Assembly (NCBI GenBank): GCA_004369085.1
Contig: ML210342.1
Location: 1 to 55,268, forward strand
Direction: 5' to 3'
DNA length: 55,268 nucleotides
Origin: Coprinopsis marcescibilis
Taxonomy: Eukaryota; Basidiomycota; Agaricomycetes; Agaricales; Psathyrellaceae
In this document: positions 11,972 to 23,139 of the stretch, one piece after another
Numbering within the stretch: position 1 is the first letter of the stretch
Layout of the letters: every line of letters begins with the position of its first letter
Notes under the pieces: generated by a model
Databases searched by the model: none
What the model was told of the DNA's origin: nothing
What the model saw: only the letters and a program-made list of their open reading frames with translations
Program-made: the position numbers and the translations under genes

Positions 11972-12312
11972 CGTTGGAGGAATAAAAGTGTTGTGGTGGT
12001 GGAACTGGTGAGAGGAAGACCCGCCGTCAACCGCTTTTATATGTGCTACCGTACCGGCCCTGGATTCCTTATGGCCATGAGAATTTTAGTCCACGTCCGT
12101 AAATAATCGAAATTTTTGAAATAAACATGAGAAAGAAAGCCCAAGAATATCCTGGAATAACCAAAATAGAATAATGGTCTCCAGGCCCAGCAACTTGCCA
12201 GCCACCTTGGACCGTACCTGACGTCATCCAACAGATAAGATCGTGGTCTTGGATCCCTTGTTGATTATCATGAGAGAAACGGGAGTCACAGTGCGAGATA
12301 AAAAGTGTATTT
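11972..12312. promoter_or_regulatory. Upstream region of the quinone oxidoreductase
   Basis: TATAAAA on the minus strand at 12041-12035, about 64 bases before the start codon. The rest of this 341-base spacer up to the first tRNA shows no gene. Confidence 0.5.
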
Positions 12313-12386
12313 TGGCCAACGTGGGGATCGAACCCAAGACCTTCGCGTTATTAGCACGACGCTCTAACCAACTGAGCTAGTCGGCC
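12313..12386 (-). tRNA. tRNA-Ile (anticodon AAU)
   Basis: A 74-base cloverleaf on the minus strand with no intron. The acceptor stem GGCCGAC pairs with GTTGGCC (one G-U), the discriminator is A, and the D-arm holds TAGCTCAGTTGG (a box A match). The anticodon stem is TCGTG/CGCGA with loop CTAATAA, giving AAU, which would be read as IAU after deamination. The T-arm is TTGGG-TTCGATC-CCCAC with the outermost pair mismatched; box B is present. A run of five T on the minus strand, 8 bases past the end, fits a Pol III terminator. Confidence 0.95.
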
Positions 12387-12532
12387 GATATGCTTTACCT
12401 CAGCGTACCCACCCTCGGCCCGCGTTGTGGAAATGTCCTTGCGAAAAAACAACCAAAGATTGACAAAATCCTGAGGAATAAGAATGGCGTAGAGGAAAAT
12501 AGATGCTGATTCTATGAAACAGCAGAGGTACA

Positions 12533-12606
12533 TGGCCAACGTGGGGGTCGAACCCAAGACCTTCGCGTTATTAGCACGACGCTCTAACCAACTGAGCTAG
12601 TCGGCC
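12533..12606 (-). tRNA. tRNA-Ile (anticodon AAU), second copy
   Basis: Identical to the copy 220 bases away except for one base in the T-loop (TTCGACC instead of TTCGATC). It has the same anticodon and no intron. Its nearest downstream T4 run is about 34 bases away, a weaker terminator than the other copy has. Local tandem duplication is the simplest origin. Confidence 0.94.
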
Positions 12607-12942
12607 TGTATCCGACGCCTCGGCGTCGCCTTGCAGCGTACCTTTCTAAGTGGCCTGGGCCCTGAAAGAAACTTGAGGTGTTTGTGAGAAGTTGTAACGA
12701 TTGCGGAAGCTTTCCACTCGTCTCCCATTCGTCAGTCTTCCGGCTAGATTGGTTTTATCTAGAGGTGAGTACTCGGGCTCCTTCAAACAACTGCACCTCA
12801 AGGATAGACATTCATGCGAAACCCCGGTACCATTTGAGTCTTGACCACTTCTAGGTTGTGTTTCCCAAACCAACATGTCCCATGTTGCAGAGGAAATCAC
12901 ATTTCAAGCGGGACAAGCACAACTGGTAAATAGTCGCTCGGA
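12607..12942. other. Spacer between tRNA and P450
   Basis: This is the 3' side of the minus-strand P450. No gene or clear repeat was seen. Confidence 0.5.
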
Positions 12943-14924
12943 TTATAGACGCTTTCGGAACAACACCTTCCCTTTGGGGTTTTCGACGTGGCGGCGGATC
13001 GACGTATCCGGTTGATGCAAACCCTCTGGCAGCTTCATATCATACGCCAGAACCATGTGCGCTATCATCGTTTTGAGCTCAACAGCGGCAAAGAAGCGCC
13101 CAGGACAAGCATGACGACCATGTCCAAAGAGAAGATATTCCGGAGTGGTTGTTGTTATGTCCGCTGGCTTTCCTGATTCCTTGTGGATGTTGTAGAACCT
13201 CCAAGGATCGAATTCTTCCGCATTCGAGTATCGACTATGCGCTGTCACGAGGTCCGTGGAGACCCATGTACCTTTCGGAACGGTGACGCCGTTTGAGAAA
13301 GTGTAGTCTTGCAGTGCGATGCGTTGTAAGCCCACTGATCACGTTTGGCTATCTGTAAGGCTACTTTAACTGACATGGGTATGTTGTCACTCACTTGTTC
13401 CTGCGGGCCAAAGACGCTGCGACTCTTTGATGAAACTGTCAATCTTTGGCATCTTGTCCACAGCTTCCTTCGACCATCCATGCTCGCCCACAGCTGCTCG
13501 AGCCTCCTGCCGCAAAGGCTCGTGAAACTCTGGATATGCCGCAAGATAATTCAGTGCTCGAATGAATGTCTGAAGTGCATATACCAAATAAGCAATTTCC
13601 CCCATGTAATGACAGTAACTGAACACACCATGGAGCTTGTATGGATGGCAGCGAAATTGAGAAAGAGGACACGGGCGCTCAATGCTTCTTCTGTTGCTTC
13701 TTCCCCTTCCGCAGCTTGTATCAGCCAGTCCAGAAAGTCTGTCTGGTTTGTACATCAATAATGGTGGTAGTGCAGCATGCCATAGAGCTCGAACGTACGG
13801 GTCTGTCGTTCTGCGGGGTTTCTTTCCGTTGACGGATTACGGGAACAAGGTGCCGCAACGCTTGATCAGTCCGTCTTCTCAGCATTGGTACCATCCACGC
13901 GACTAGACTGTATGACATTTAGTTGCAGCGCTGACCGGAGCTATTGCACACGCACGGTCGCATGAGACGTGGAAACAGCTGAAGGAATATTGACATCTTC
14001 ATCACGTCGATTGTGTAATTGATGTTCAGCTCAATGAAATCGGGATCTCGACCTGGTAGCCACACGAAATTGATGAGTTGTTCAGTTCGGAGGGAGGAGT
14101 GCAGGAGCTCTCACATAAGGCAAGTCCGACGAATACTCTGTTACTCGCTCGACATATAACTTTTGCAGAGACATCCGTAGCGTCCACTTCCACCCAATCT
14201 GGATTACTCAGGTCATTGTGCAGCGTGGGTAGAAAGATTGACGTACCCTGCGTCGTTGCGGTGATGTACTCATCGAACGACTGTGCTAGTTCTTCGTGAA
14301 CCGTTGGTACCAGCTCTGGTGTGGCCTTTTTGAGTTGATTCTTGACAATTGGGACGTGATAAGTATTTGAGAAACCACTCTCCGTGATGGTGTATTTCGC
14401 TTGGAGAAGCTGCAGAATCGTCATACACTTGCTCAGGTAGCAGAAGCTAGTGTGCTCACCTCTATAGTAGCTGCCTGTCCACTGAAAATCTCATCTGGTG
14501 CTCTACGATACTCTTCGACAAGATTGCGGTCGCGAATAAGAATTTTCCAAAATAGGGGATTGGGAATCTTTATCACAGGTGCACTAATCTTATACAATGT
14601 CGTTCAGCCTCTAGTTGAATTGCGAGCTCGGAGCGACTGACCTTTTCTAAACGGTCAGATACGAATTTCTTGCCATCGACGAGAACCTTGAAGCCATCGA
14701 TGTAAGAGAGCAATGCCGAGCCATGGCCTAAGCTAGGGATATGTTGCAACTGACATGAGCGGCAACGATTAGCCCTTGCCAAACTTCTGGAATTCCGTGC
14801 TTACCCTGCGAGTCTCTCCCGTGTAATATGCTAGCCATGCAACGTATAAAGCACCTATTGAGACAAGCAAGATGACTTCTCTGTCCCAGTGACTCTCCTG
14901 GGTGGCATCGAAAGCCCTGCTCAT
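12943..14924 (-). CDS. Cytochrome P450, ent-kaurene-oxidase-like, copy A
   Basis: Membrane P450 of the type often annotated as ent-kaurene oxidase; the substrate is unknown. Minus-strand exons are 14924-14805, 14749-14642, 14588-14460, 14409-14247, 14198-14115, 14052-13956, 13907-13799, 13742-13629, 13569-13395 and 13334-12943 (1491 nt, 496 aa). A hydrophobic anchor (VILLVSIGALYVAW) opens the protein. The I-helix reads NFAAIHTSS, with His-Thr in place of the usual Asp-Thr, as is typical of this subgroup. ExxR is ESQR, and the haem loop is FGHGRHACPGR with its Cys ligand. All phases close. It shares exon plan and sequence with the P450 at 28730-30833. Next upstream on the same strand lies the FunK1 pseudogene. 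It appears intact. Confidence 0.92.
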
Positions 14925-15243
14925 GGTTCGCACGTTGAGGAAGATGGACGTGGAGTGTGACGATATGCGGGCACTGTTGGTTTCATGGCGCTGCGGATAA
15001 GTGCCGTTAACATGGCTAGGCCTGGGGAAAGAGCCAAAGTTGGAAGATTGAAGCAAGACAAAGCCCCCGTTGCCAAATCACAAACCACGCTGATGGCATC
15101 TTGAGAAAAGACATCCTGTTTGCCATTGAAGTCCGGGCAGTGGCTGTGGGGTCTATGATTAGTGGTTAGTGGTTCTTCATGGTTACTTTTACGTCTTGGC
15201 TGCTCGGAGAGAGTAGTCATGGTGTATATATATAATCAAAATA
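14925..15243. promoter_or_regulatory. Upstream of P450 copy A
   Basis: Spacer of 319 bases between the P450 start and the FunK1 remnant. A TATATATATA run lies at 15226-15235, about 300 bases from the ATG. That distance allows a long leader or an upstream reading frame: an ATG lies at 15220 on the minus strand. Confidence 0.35.
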
Positions 15244-16660
15244 CTATAATAGGGTGATAGACTCCAGGTAATTTAAGGCCATGAGGGACAGCGGGATGAA
15301 CTTGAAGACAAATCGTTGAAATAAATACCGAGGCGGATTCAAATAGTATATGGGAGCATATAATCTTTGAGACAGTCGTAAATAAACGTTCAAGTGTCTT
15401 TGTTCGACATCTAAGTCCAGAGCCTCCATGAATTTTCCAAAAGTGACAGCGCCCCCCATCGTAGAGTCGTCGTATGTGGCCACTTCTCTCGGACGTAATC
15501 CTCTTGCAACCCTCGAAATATTTGCCTTGGTTTCAAGAAGATGAGCACTTTCGTTCCTGGCCCCGCGGCAAAAGAGCAGGTAAATGCAATCCAGCGGCTC
15601 ATTGTATACTACTTCAAAGTCTGGGGTAACGTGGTCTCCGATGACTTTCCAGAGCCGATCCGAAGCAGTGCTGTTGCTGAGGAGCGTAACTTTCCAATGC
15701 AACACGGTCGCCGTGTCCGTGGACGACATTCTGTGGAGTGCGGTGGGTGTCGCACGGCGCCTGTCTGCGTTTGAGGCTTTGGCAGAGCTGGCAAGGTACG
15801 ACGCATCTTTCAATACTCGCTCATGATTGTGCTTCTCAGCGATATCTTTCCCCTCCGTATTATTATGGTCGTCGTCATCGGCCTTCTCCTTTATCGATGT
15901 ACTGTTCCTCGTCTTTGGAAATTGGTAATGAATGGCGGCCCATAGAAGGATGTAGAAGAACGATTCAAGGTCGTGCCGGTGTTGGTGGGGGGGGAGGATC
16001 TTGCACGAGCATTTCCATGGCCATGAAAGGCAGAGACCTGGAGCGGTGTTCCTCTGCGGACGTTGGGACTTGCTCAATGATGTTGGGCTTGGACGCCATG
16101 TCCCAGTCGTTCAGAACACCCTCAACACTGGGGCTGCCACTCTCTTCCGAGTCGATCCCCTTCGTCCTCCAGAACATCAGGCTGTTCTCACTCAAGTCGC
16201 CACGAAGAATTTTACCCTTCTTGTATGCTGCGTTGTGATCTGGACGCTCGATGTTAGATGATATCGCGCTGGTCGGATGTGAAGCGTACGTTTAACACAG
16301 TCAATCCACACCTTCATAAACTCGTCCACACTGTCCACCTCCCACAGTTTCTTGCACGGGCGACTGGCATTAGCATTGGCAACATGGCGCGAGCGCCTCA
16401 CATAGCCGGCGCCCACTGGCAGTTTATGATCCCCTTTCTGAGTGAACCTTAGGGGAACGTCCGGATCATTGAGGCTATGTGTAGCATTGAAGCTGGCGTC
16501 TAGTAAAATTGAAGGTCGGGCGTCGGGGCGATGGTGTTGTCCCAACTTGAAGAATTGAAGTGGTCCTTCCGGTCAGAGCCTGTGCAGCAGGGAGCATGTT
16601 TTCGATTTGCAAGTGCCAAGGGGGGGTTCTGCAGTCGAGTGAATCGAGGGGCAAAGAGCA
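15244..16660 (-). pseudogene. Decayed FunK1 protein kinase copy
   Basis: Clearly related to the intact FunK1 at 32981-35684 but broken. Aligned blocks in order on the minus strand are an AAQALTGR segment (about 16600), the SRPCKKLWEV...DEFMKVWIDCVK block (about 16370-16290), the catalytic-loop exon (about 16230-16000), and the C-lobe with the block that starts HDLESFFYILLWA (about 15975-15420). Damage: the catalytic HRD of the intact copy reads RGD; a C8 run (15987-15994) carries a frame shift between the activation-segment block and HDLESFF; roughly 130 codons between the ALTGR and SRPCKK blocks are missing; and the end runs out of frame through sequence that corresponds to the intact gene's stop codon and 3' UTR. 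A catalytically active kinase is very unlikely. Confidence 0.85.
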
Positions 16661-16861
16661 TAACAATTATATTAAGCGATCCGTTGAGGTACGTTACTTG
16701 TATATGATCCTGACGTCCAAAAGTCCCAGGATGCTTGTGGTTGAGTTCAGCAAAGCTCATTGTCCTCCCCCATTTTTCAAATCTCCGGTATACGTCACAC
16801 AACGCCATCAAATTATCCTACATAAGATCTTATCTGGAGTTGCAGTCGCGTAGGACCTATG

Positions 16862-17260
16862 CGTGGCACTAACGACTTGAAACTTGAGACCTGACTCGGA
16901 GGCCCAGGGGTCAAAATGCTATTTGAACTTACCAAATCAGGGCCTATGAGTTCAAACTTTTGAATTGTTAACAATCTTCACTGTAGGTTACACAGAATCT
17001 AGAGTCACAATGTCTGGACATCCAGATGAAACATGATCCGATCATCACATCGCTTTGAGGACGGACGCAGAGGCCTGATGCATGTATGCCGCCCAGGGGC
17101 GTAGCAAGAGCGCTTAAAGTACTGGGGCTCAAGAAACGTGTAGTACTAGTGATAGCATGTACCATGTGCTGTCTACCTGCACTAATATTCAAGCCGTGCG
17201 TAGATTGAAAGCATGGATACTTGAAGTTCCGGTGTTCACTTGTCGGTTTTTCCGGACAAA
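16862..17260. repeat. Dispersed repeat, copy 1
   Basis: Shares ordered blocks with copy 2 (18014-18410): GGCACTAACGACTTGAAACTTGA, the palindrome TCTGGACATCCAGA (17013-17026), TTTGAGGACGGACGC, GGCCTGATG, GAGCGCTTAAA, and GGATACTTGAAGTT...GGTGTTCACT. Copies are diverged with small indels. No terminal repeats or coding sequence were seen. Confidence 0.7.
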
Positions 17261-17754
17261 CCAATCCAGCTGCAGTGCGCAGGCGGTGTGGAGAACCCGT
17301 CTTGGCTGAGTGCAGCCAAGCCCGTATTCACCTATTTCGATCGATCACCTGCGCCGACGCGCGCCTATTCCCTATCCCAGCTCCATCTTCCGCATTGCCC
17401 TAGAACTGTACAGTTTATGAGCGGAGCTTCGGAATGTACCGATTGCATGTATATATACGGTATATACAGACCTTGTACTAGTAGCTTCCTGGTGCCCTTC
17501 GGCCAGGGACTCACCAAACACACTCTCATTTCATGTCTCGCTTTAGGGTTCATCGGGCATGCGAGTGAACCCCATGTCTTGTTTGAGCCTACGCGTTACG
17601 TAGCCTCACAGCAGGGGGTCTTTGCCTAACTGAGAGGCTGGAAACGAGGCGGGGAGGGGCGGATCATCATTGGGGTGGTGCGCGTACTTAATCATCATCT
17701 CGAGACTCGGGACTCGGGAATTTGGTTGGCCGTTGGACAGGAGACATATGTGTA

Positions 17755-17985
17755 CACAGCACGTGGACATCCACATCTCGGAACAGAGAAAGAGGGCGGA
17801 GGAATGCGTCGTTCCGATGCTCAGGCAAGTCGCTAAGACTTGAATCTTGCGATTTGATTTGATGCAAGTATGGCAGCTGGAGTATAGCGCAGTAGGAGTA
17901 GCACGAGTCTTCTGTGCGCTTAATTCCGTGTTTACAGAGCAAGCCCTGGATACTTCAAGTCGCTGTGTTCTGTGGAGACAAGTCC
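17755..17985. repeat. Dispersed repeat, copy 3 (partial)
   Basis: A more diverged relative of the flanking copies. The palindromic core is GTGGACATCCAC (17763-17774). It is followed by GCAAGTATGGCAGCTGGAGT and GGATACTTCAAGT, in the same order and at similar spacing as in copies 1 and 2. Confidence 0.5.
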
Positions 17986-18013
17986 GAGCCGAGTCCTGAC
18001 TCTCTCGATTGCA

Positions 18014-18410
18014 TACGGGTGACGCTAACGACCTGAAACTTGAAACTCGAGCCCGGGAGAAGATCCACACTCGAAACAAAATTCGAACTTGGCAATCCAG
18101 GGTCGCGAGTTCGAAATGTCGAATCGTCAAACAATCATCAGGATGTCTGGACATCCAGATGAAGATGAAACAAGGATCGATCACCACATCGGTTTGAGGA
18201 CGGACGCGGAGGACTAGGTCTAGGCCTGATGTGGCATGTATGGCAGCTAGGTAGTACGAGCGCTTAAATTACGCGGACGGCTCTGGGGCTAGGCTAGGGA
18301 GCGTGTATAGTAGGTATTAGTAGTAGGACGAGTACCGCTGTCGTGCTTAGAGAGCGTTCTGGATATCTGATACTTGAAGTTGGTGTTCCACTCGTTGTTC
18401 GTGTTCCGGA
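18014..18410. repeat. Dispersed repeat, copy 2
   Basis: Same block order as copy 1, with the palindrome TCTGGACATCCAGA at 18146-18159, TTTGAGGACGGACGCGGAGG, GGCCTGATG, GTATGGCAGCTAGG, GAGCGCTTAAA, and GATACTTGAAGTTGGTGTTC. Confidence 0.7.
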
Positions 18411-19642
18411 CTCACCGCGGGGTGGTAGTAAGTAGCCTAGACTCAGGATACAATATGGTGTGCTATGCGACACGAGGTGGAATTTGGGGGATCAAATCGA
18501 GACGGATCATCATCGTCAGGAAGTGCAAGTTATCGATCATCAGTATCTCGGTAATTTCGGTTGAGCATGACTGTTCCTGTTTCAGCGTAGGCGAATTGGC
18601 ACCGGGGAGGCTGCGGTATGTCGGTTGTACAACGAATGTAGGAACTAAGGTTGCGCATCTAGATGTAAAAGAGGGTGATACATACTCATACTGTGGAAGA
18701 CGGGTAGACGCGCACCACTATCGGTCGAGTTGCACACCTCATCGATACGCCTTGCTCTTACTAGACAATAGATTAGTGTCGTCATCTCGTTCGTCATTGC
18801 TATTCTGCCACGCGAGATTTATACATCGATAATGTATGTTGTAGCCACGATGCAGCCACGTTCTTGGTTAAAGGCCGTCTTTACCGTCCCGGGTTCTTTG
18901 AAAAGTGCCGGTACGTTGTCTTTGTTATCGGTATAGTACTGGTCGAATCACGATCAAGTAGATGATTTCCAGTTATGTAGAGTGTGATCACCACTGCTGT
19001 GGTAGAACTAAAGCTGCACGGGGAGTATTTACCGAGGTCCAAGGGTAGATAGATAAAGATATCGCTCATCTCACCCCACTGTTGGCTCACGAATGCGTAG
19101 TTTGGGGATAGAACTTTATCTACGAAACTCGGAGTACGGACCGCGTACGGTCAATCCCGAAGATTTTACGAGTCCGCGCGATATCAAGGTAGAGTTGCTG
19201 GTAAGCAAGTACGATGGCGAAGGGACAAGCATCGCTCCAAAAGAACCAATCAGCGCAAAGAGGTCTAGAACCGTCCAATCATAGCAACGATCTTGTCATG
19301 GATAGGCTTGGCGGATCCGGAAAAGGAAAGAGAGAGTCCAGGTCCACGTTCTGGATCGCGATCGCTGAGTTTCTGCGGGGGATTTAGAGTTGCTGGATCT
19401 GATTCGTCGGGACGGAGGGTCTAGCCCCTAAGTTGAAGATTGGGTGTCGGTGGGTGATGGTGACACAGGAAGGCGGAGGAGACGGACTCTGGAACACAGG
19501 CCCAGAGCGTCAAAGCCTCTGAGCCTGAGATGTCCGTCAGTCCCAGAGGGCATTACCCTTCTCATCGTCGTCCACCACCATCCTCGCACCATCGTCCTTA
19601 ATCTTATTGTATTTAAAAGTTTTTTGATAGAACGGGCTGGGT

Positions 19643-21643
19643 ATGGCGAACGAGCAGTGTCAGCCATCATCAGCATCCCAGTCCGCAACGCGTCCGGCAG
19701 CCACAGCCCCCGCACCCCAATCGCCACCCCCGCCGCCGACATCGACCCTCATCCTCAAGCCCAAACCGCTCGAAGACCAGCTGTTCAACTATACATACAC
19801 CTACGGGTACAACCTCGGCTACATCACGGGCCACAGCGCTGAGAGCGGTGCGAGGACCTGGGGCGGCGGAGAGGTGTATTCGCGGGCTAGCGGGAGCACC
19901 GTCGTCGCCCGGCGTCCCACAACCACCACCACCGCTAGACCACCACCCCCACCCAGCCCGAGCGCGTCGGAGCCCACCGAGGGCCAGGCCCACGCTCACG
20001 CTGCCATTGGACCAGAAGGACCTGGAGTAGTCAGCACGGCGGTGTCTGTGGCGGAGCGCATGCGATTGGTCGGGCGCACCATGGGCTTGGGAATGGCTGG
20101 GAATGGCAAGAATTGGTTCAGTGAAGGGATGGGAATTGGATTGGATGGGACGGGGATTGCTGGGGCTCAAGGAACTTCCACCGTACCGCCGTCAGAGTCC
20201 AGTGCTTTGTTTTCGTCTTTGGCGGGAAGCAAACATTTGTCAACTTTGTCTGCGAGTGCACAACAGCAGGAGGAGCAGCAGCAGGAACCGACTACACCGA
20301 CGTCCGCCAAACGCAGGCGGAGGACAAGCTCGGGGAGCACAGACTCGCTCGATTCGTCCACTTCCCGTATATCTGCTGGATCGTCCACTTCGTATATCTC
20401 TTCCGGTTCCTCAACTTCGCATATCTCTTCCACTTCATCAACTTCGCGTGTTTCTGCAACCTCGCGCGTCTCAGCGGCCTCGCGGTCGTCTACGAAACTG
20501 TCCCTGACGATTAACGCGTCGGGTGAGATGGAGGTCGAGTTTGGTGATGGTGGTGGTGTGGGAGCAGGCGCCGTTGCAGGAGGAGTTGCAGGAGAAAGAG
20601 TGAGAGAAGTAGTAGGAAGGGCGTCTGATATGGGCGACCGGACGCCCAAACGGAGGCGAAGCAGCAACAACAACAACAACAACAACAGCAATACCACCAG
20701 TCCCACGAGCAACAGCAATACCACCAGTACCACGAGCAACAGCAATACCGCCAGTACCACTAGTACCACAAGCAAGCCCGACCCCCCGCTCCGCGAACTC
20801 AGGAACCAGTCCAACATCCAAACCAAGAGCGCCAAACCCGGCACGAGTCTTAAAATCGAATCAAGGTCGGGTTCGGGTATGGACAAGGGATGGGTGGATT
20901 CGGTGGGGTCGACATCTACATCAGCGCCTACATCTATATCGACGGCTGGGTCTACATCTACATCAATGCCTACATCTATATCGACGGCTGGGTCCACATT
21001 GACAACTACAACTGCATCGACAGCTACAGCTACCTCAACAACGACATCGGCCGCTGGGTACCAGCCGCCCAAACCAACGGTATCCCGCACGATCTCACCC
21101 TCCTCGCCTTCACCTTCACCCTCACCCTCACCTTCCTACCCCTCCTGCACCTCCCCGCCCTACACCGCGTCCTACGCGTCTTCTTCTGTGTACCCCTCTT
21201 CTCCTGCATCTGCATCGGCGTTCAACACCTCCTTCAACACCACCTCTTTCAACACCACAGCGTCAGCGTTCAACACCACAGCATCCGCATCGGCGTTCAA
21301 CACCACCGCATCCGCATCGGCGTTCAAGACGTACACCTACACATCCAGCGATGACGCGGGGATAGCGGGGGTGGGGACGAGCGGGAGTGGGTTGGGGATG
21401 ATGCTTAGTATGGATTTTACGCGTGCGGGGACGCCAGGGGTGTTTAAGGAGGGTGTGCGGGGTGGTGGTGGGATAGCAGGAGGTAGTGGTGGGATATCAG
21501 GAGTGGGTAATGGGGGTAGTGGTGGGGTAGGAGGGGCGAGGCCGAGGGGCCTGTGGAGGGTTAGGGGGAGTGGGCCGCCTGGAGGTGCGGCTGCGGCTGC
21601 GGTTACAACTGGGGTTGTGAGAGATGGTGAGTGTTTTGGTTAG
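19643..21643 (+). CDS. Low-complexity Ser/Thr/Gly-rich protein, function unknown
   Basis: An open frame of 666 codons from the ATG at 19643. A GTGAGT donor at 21627, just before the stop, suggests the real gene may splice onward to an exon I could not place. Only the first 60 residues look globular (PLEDQLFNYTYTYGYNLGYI). The rest is bias: Pro runs, poly-Ser/Thr with imperfect TSRISAGSS-like units, Asn tracts (20670-20760), a 42-bp repeat coding TSTSAPTSISTAGS/TSTSMPTSISTAGS (near 20910-20990), Ser-Pro dipeptides, SAFNTTA repeats, and a Gly-rich tail. A basic patch, KRRRR, near residue 225 could act in nuclear import. A short block, LSLTINASGEMEVEF, stands out as ordered sequence. No family recognised. 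Confidence 0.55.
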   Translation: MANEQCQPSSASQSATRPAATAPAPQSPPPPPTSTLILKPKPLEDQLFNYTYTYGYNLGYITGHSAESGARTWGGGEVYSRASGSTVVARRPTTTTTARPPPPPSPSASEPTEGQAHAHAAIGPEGPGVVSTAVSVAERMRLVGRTMGLGMAGNGKNWFSEGMGIGLDGTGIAGAQGTSTVPPSESSALFSSLAGSKHLSTLSASAQQQEEQQQEPTTPTSAKRRRRTSSGSTDSLDSSTSRISAGSSTSYISSGSSTSHISSTSSTSRVSATSRVSAASRSSTKLSLTINASGEMEVEFGDGGGVGAGAVAGGVAGERVREVVGRASDMGDRTPKRRRSSNNNNNNNSNTTSPTSNSNTTSTTSNSNTASTTSTTSKPDPPLRELRNQSNIQTKSAKPGTSLKIESRSGSGMDKGWVDSVGSTSTSAPTSISTAGSTSTSMPTSISTAGSTLTTTTASTATATSTTTSAAGYQPPKPTVSRTISPSSPSPSPSPSPSYPSCTSPPYTASYASSSVYPSSPASASAFNTSFNTTSFNTTASAFNTTASASAFNTTASASAFKTYTYTSSDDAGIAGVGTSGSGLGMMLSMDFTRAGTPGVFKEGVRGGGGIAGGSGGISGVGNGGSGGVGGARPRGLWRVRGSGPPGGAAAAAVTTGVVRDGECFG

Positions 21644-23139
21644 CTTTTGGTTGTTGTTTTTTTGGTTTTGGTTTTTGAATGTTGCTTTCTCTTTTCGGCG
21701 TTTATCCTGTTTCGTTTCAGGTTTCTTTCGATTCGTTTCAATTTCGTTTTAGTTCGCCGTTCGAGGTTGTGTGCGGGTCCCACGTTTTGGGGGTGCGGGT
21801 TGTGCTTTGTTCTGTTGTGGGATAGAGGGGTGCAGGGTTGGTGGGTACCTTTGGGTTGGGTTGGGTCTAGGTCCTGCTGTGCCCAGAAAATTAATGAATG
21901 AAGGAAGGAAGCTTGGAAGGAAGGAAGCTAGGAAGGAAATAGTGGGTGACGCCCACTCAAAGTCCTCTTTCCTGTTCCTATTCCTGTTTCTCATTCCTAT
22001 TGCTCGTTGCCCTTTCCTCGTCCATGTTCCTCGTTCCTGTTCTTTTTCACCACATCGCATCGTTATCCACCCTTCCGGCCTCAACGAGCTGGGCGGGGTG
22101 GAGGTTGGGTTGCGGGTCAGCTGGCAAGGTCACGCGAACCGCGTCTTTGTTTGGCGGGAACAACTGTAACAGGGCCCAGACCTACCTCCTTACCTACCTC
22201 GGAGCTTGAGCTGTGACGTACGGGGTGGCTTATAAGGATAAGTGCCACCCCTTGCATCTTTTTTGGTTGGGCCTCGCGTCTTTGCCTTGTCCTCGCATCT
22301 CTTTTCTTCGGTTACGCCAGTGCGTCTGGACTCTGGACTCTGGACTTTGGACTTTGGATTAGGGACACGTGCGCCCGAGGATTTGGAACCGAGTAGGAGA
22401 GTGAAAAGTGACGGAGGGTGAAGAGAAGAGGAAGGGACGGATGGGGTCGTATAAGCCGTATGGGTGGGGATGGGAGCTGGATTGGGCGTTTTGGGGTGGG
22501 TATTAGTTGTTGGTTTTGTGGTGCGGTGGTCTAGATGGGTCTTTTGCAGTTGGGGTTGGAATTTGGATGGGATGGGATGGGATTGTAATTGGATGGGATG
22601 GGATTTGATTTGGATGGGATGATTGGATGGAATTGGGTGTAGGGTGGAGGGTGTTCCTGGATCATCGATCGTTGCGCTTGCAGGAGGCTATTCTGATTCC
22701 TGATTCCTGATTTGAGTGCGGTTCCCACACTTTGTTGCTGTGTTGCTGTCGGTATTTGAGCACCCATGCCAGAGTGGTTGGGATGTTGCTGTTCGTGACT
22801 GTTGCTAGCTTCCGTTGGCGTTGGCGTTGCCTAGTTTTCTTCGTCTTTCACTTTCACTTGCACTTGCACCTTTTGCTTTCACCTTTTTTGCTTTTTGCTT
22901 TTTTGAAACTTGTGTTTTGAGTTTGGGTGATAAGACCGGGGCTGATTTTATTTTGGTTAGACGGGAACGGTGGGATTCTTGGGAGGGGAACGCCCGATCC
23001 TGCAAAGGCAGTACCACGCAAGACCAAGACCAAGACCAAGACCAAATCGAAGGGCAAGAGCAAAAGCAAGTCTAGAAACCGAGTCCTCCAGAAACACAGT
23101 CAAGACTACGAAAGCAGCGAAGAGTGTTCGTCTGATACG
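21644..23139. other. Low-complexity spacer upstream of the ETT1-like gene
   Basis: Rich in simple sequence: GGAA/GGAAG runs at about 21897-21940, GGACTCT-type heptamers at 22326-22357, and GGATGGGAT repeats at 22560-22620. From about 23000 a Lys-Thr/Lys-Ser repeat (coding TKTKTKTKSKGKSKSKS) is open in frame with the next gene and may be its true N-terminus via an unplaced upstream exon. Confidence 0.45.

Larger units (their letters stand above)
16661..19642. other. Gene-poor, repeat-bearing region
   Basis: No conserved coding sequence was recognised over 3 kb. The first 200 bases may still hold eroded upstream parts of the FunK1 copy, but this could not be shown. Three diverged copies of a dispersed repeat occupy parts of 16862-18420 and are listed separately. 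From 18420 to 19642 there is nothing recognisable; the last 30 bases, with TATTTAAAA near 19607, are presumed promoter of the next gene. Confidence 0.45.

Noticed and set aside
20167..21090. 307-codon minus-strand frame rich in Val/Asp
   Set aside because: Reverse reading of Ser/Thr repeat codons of the plus-strand gene.
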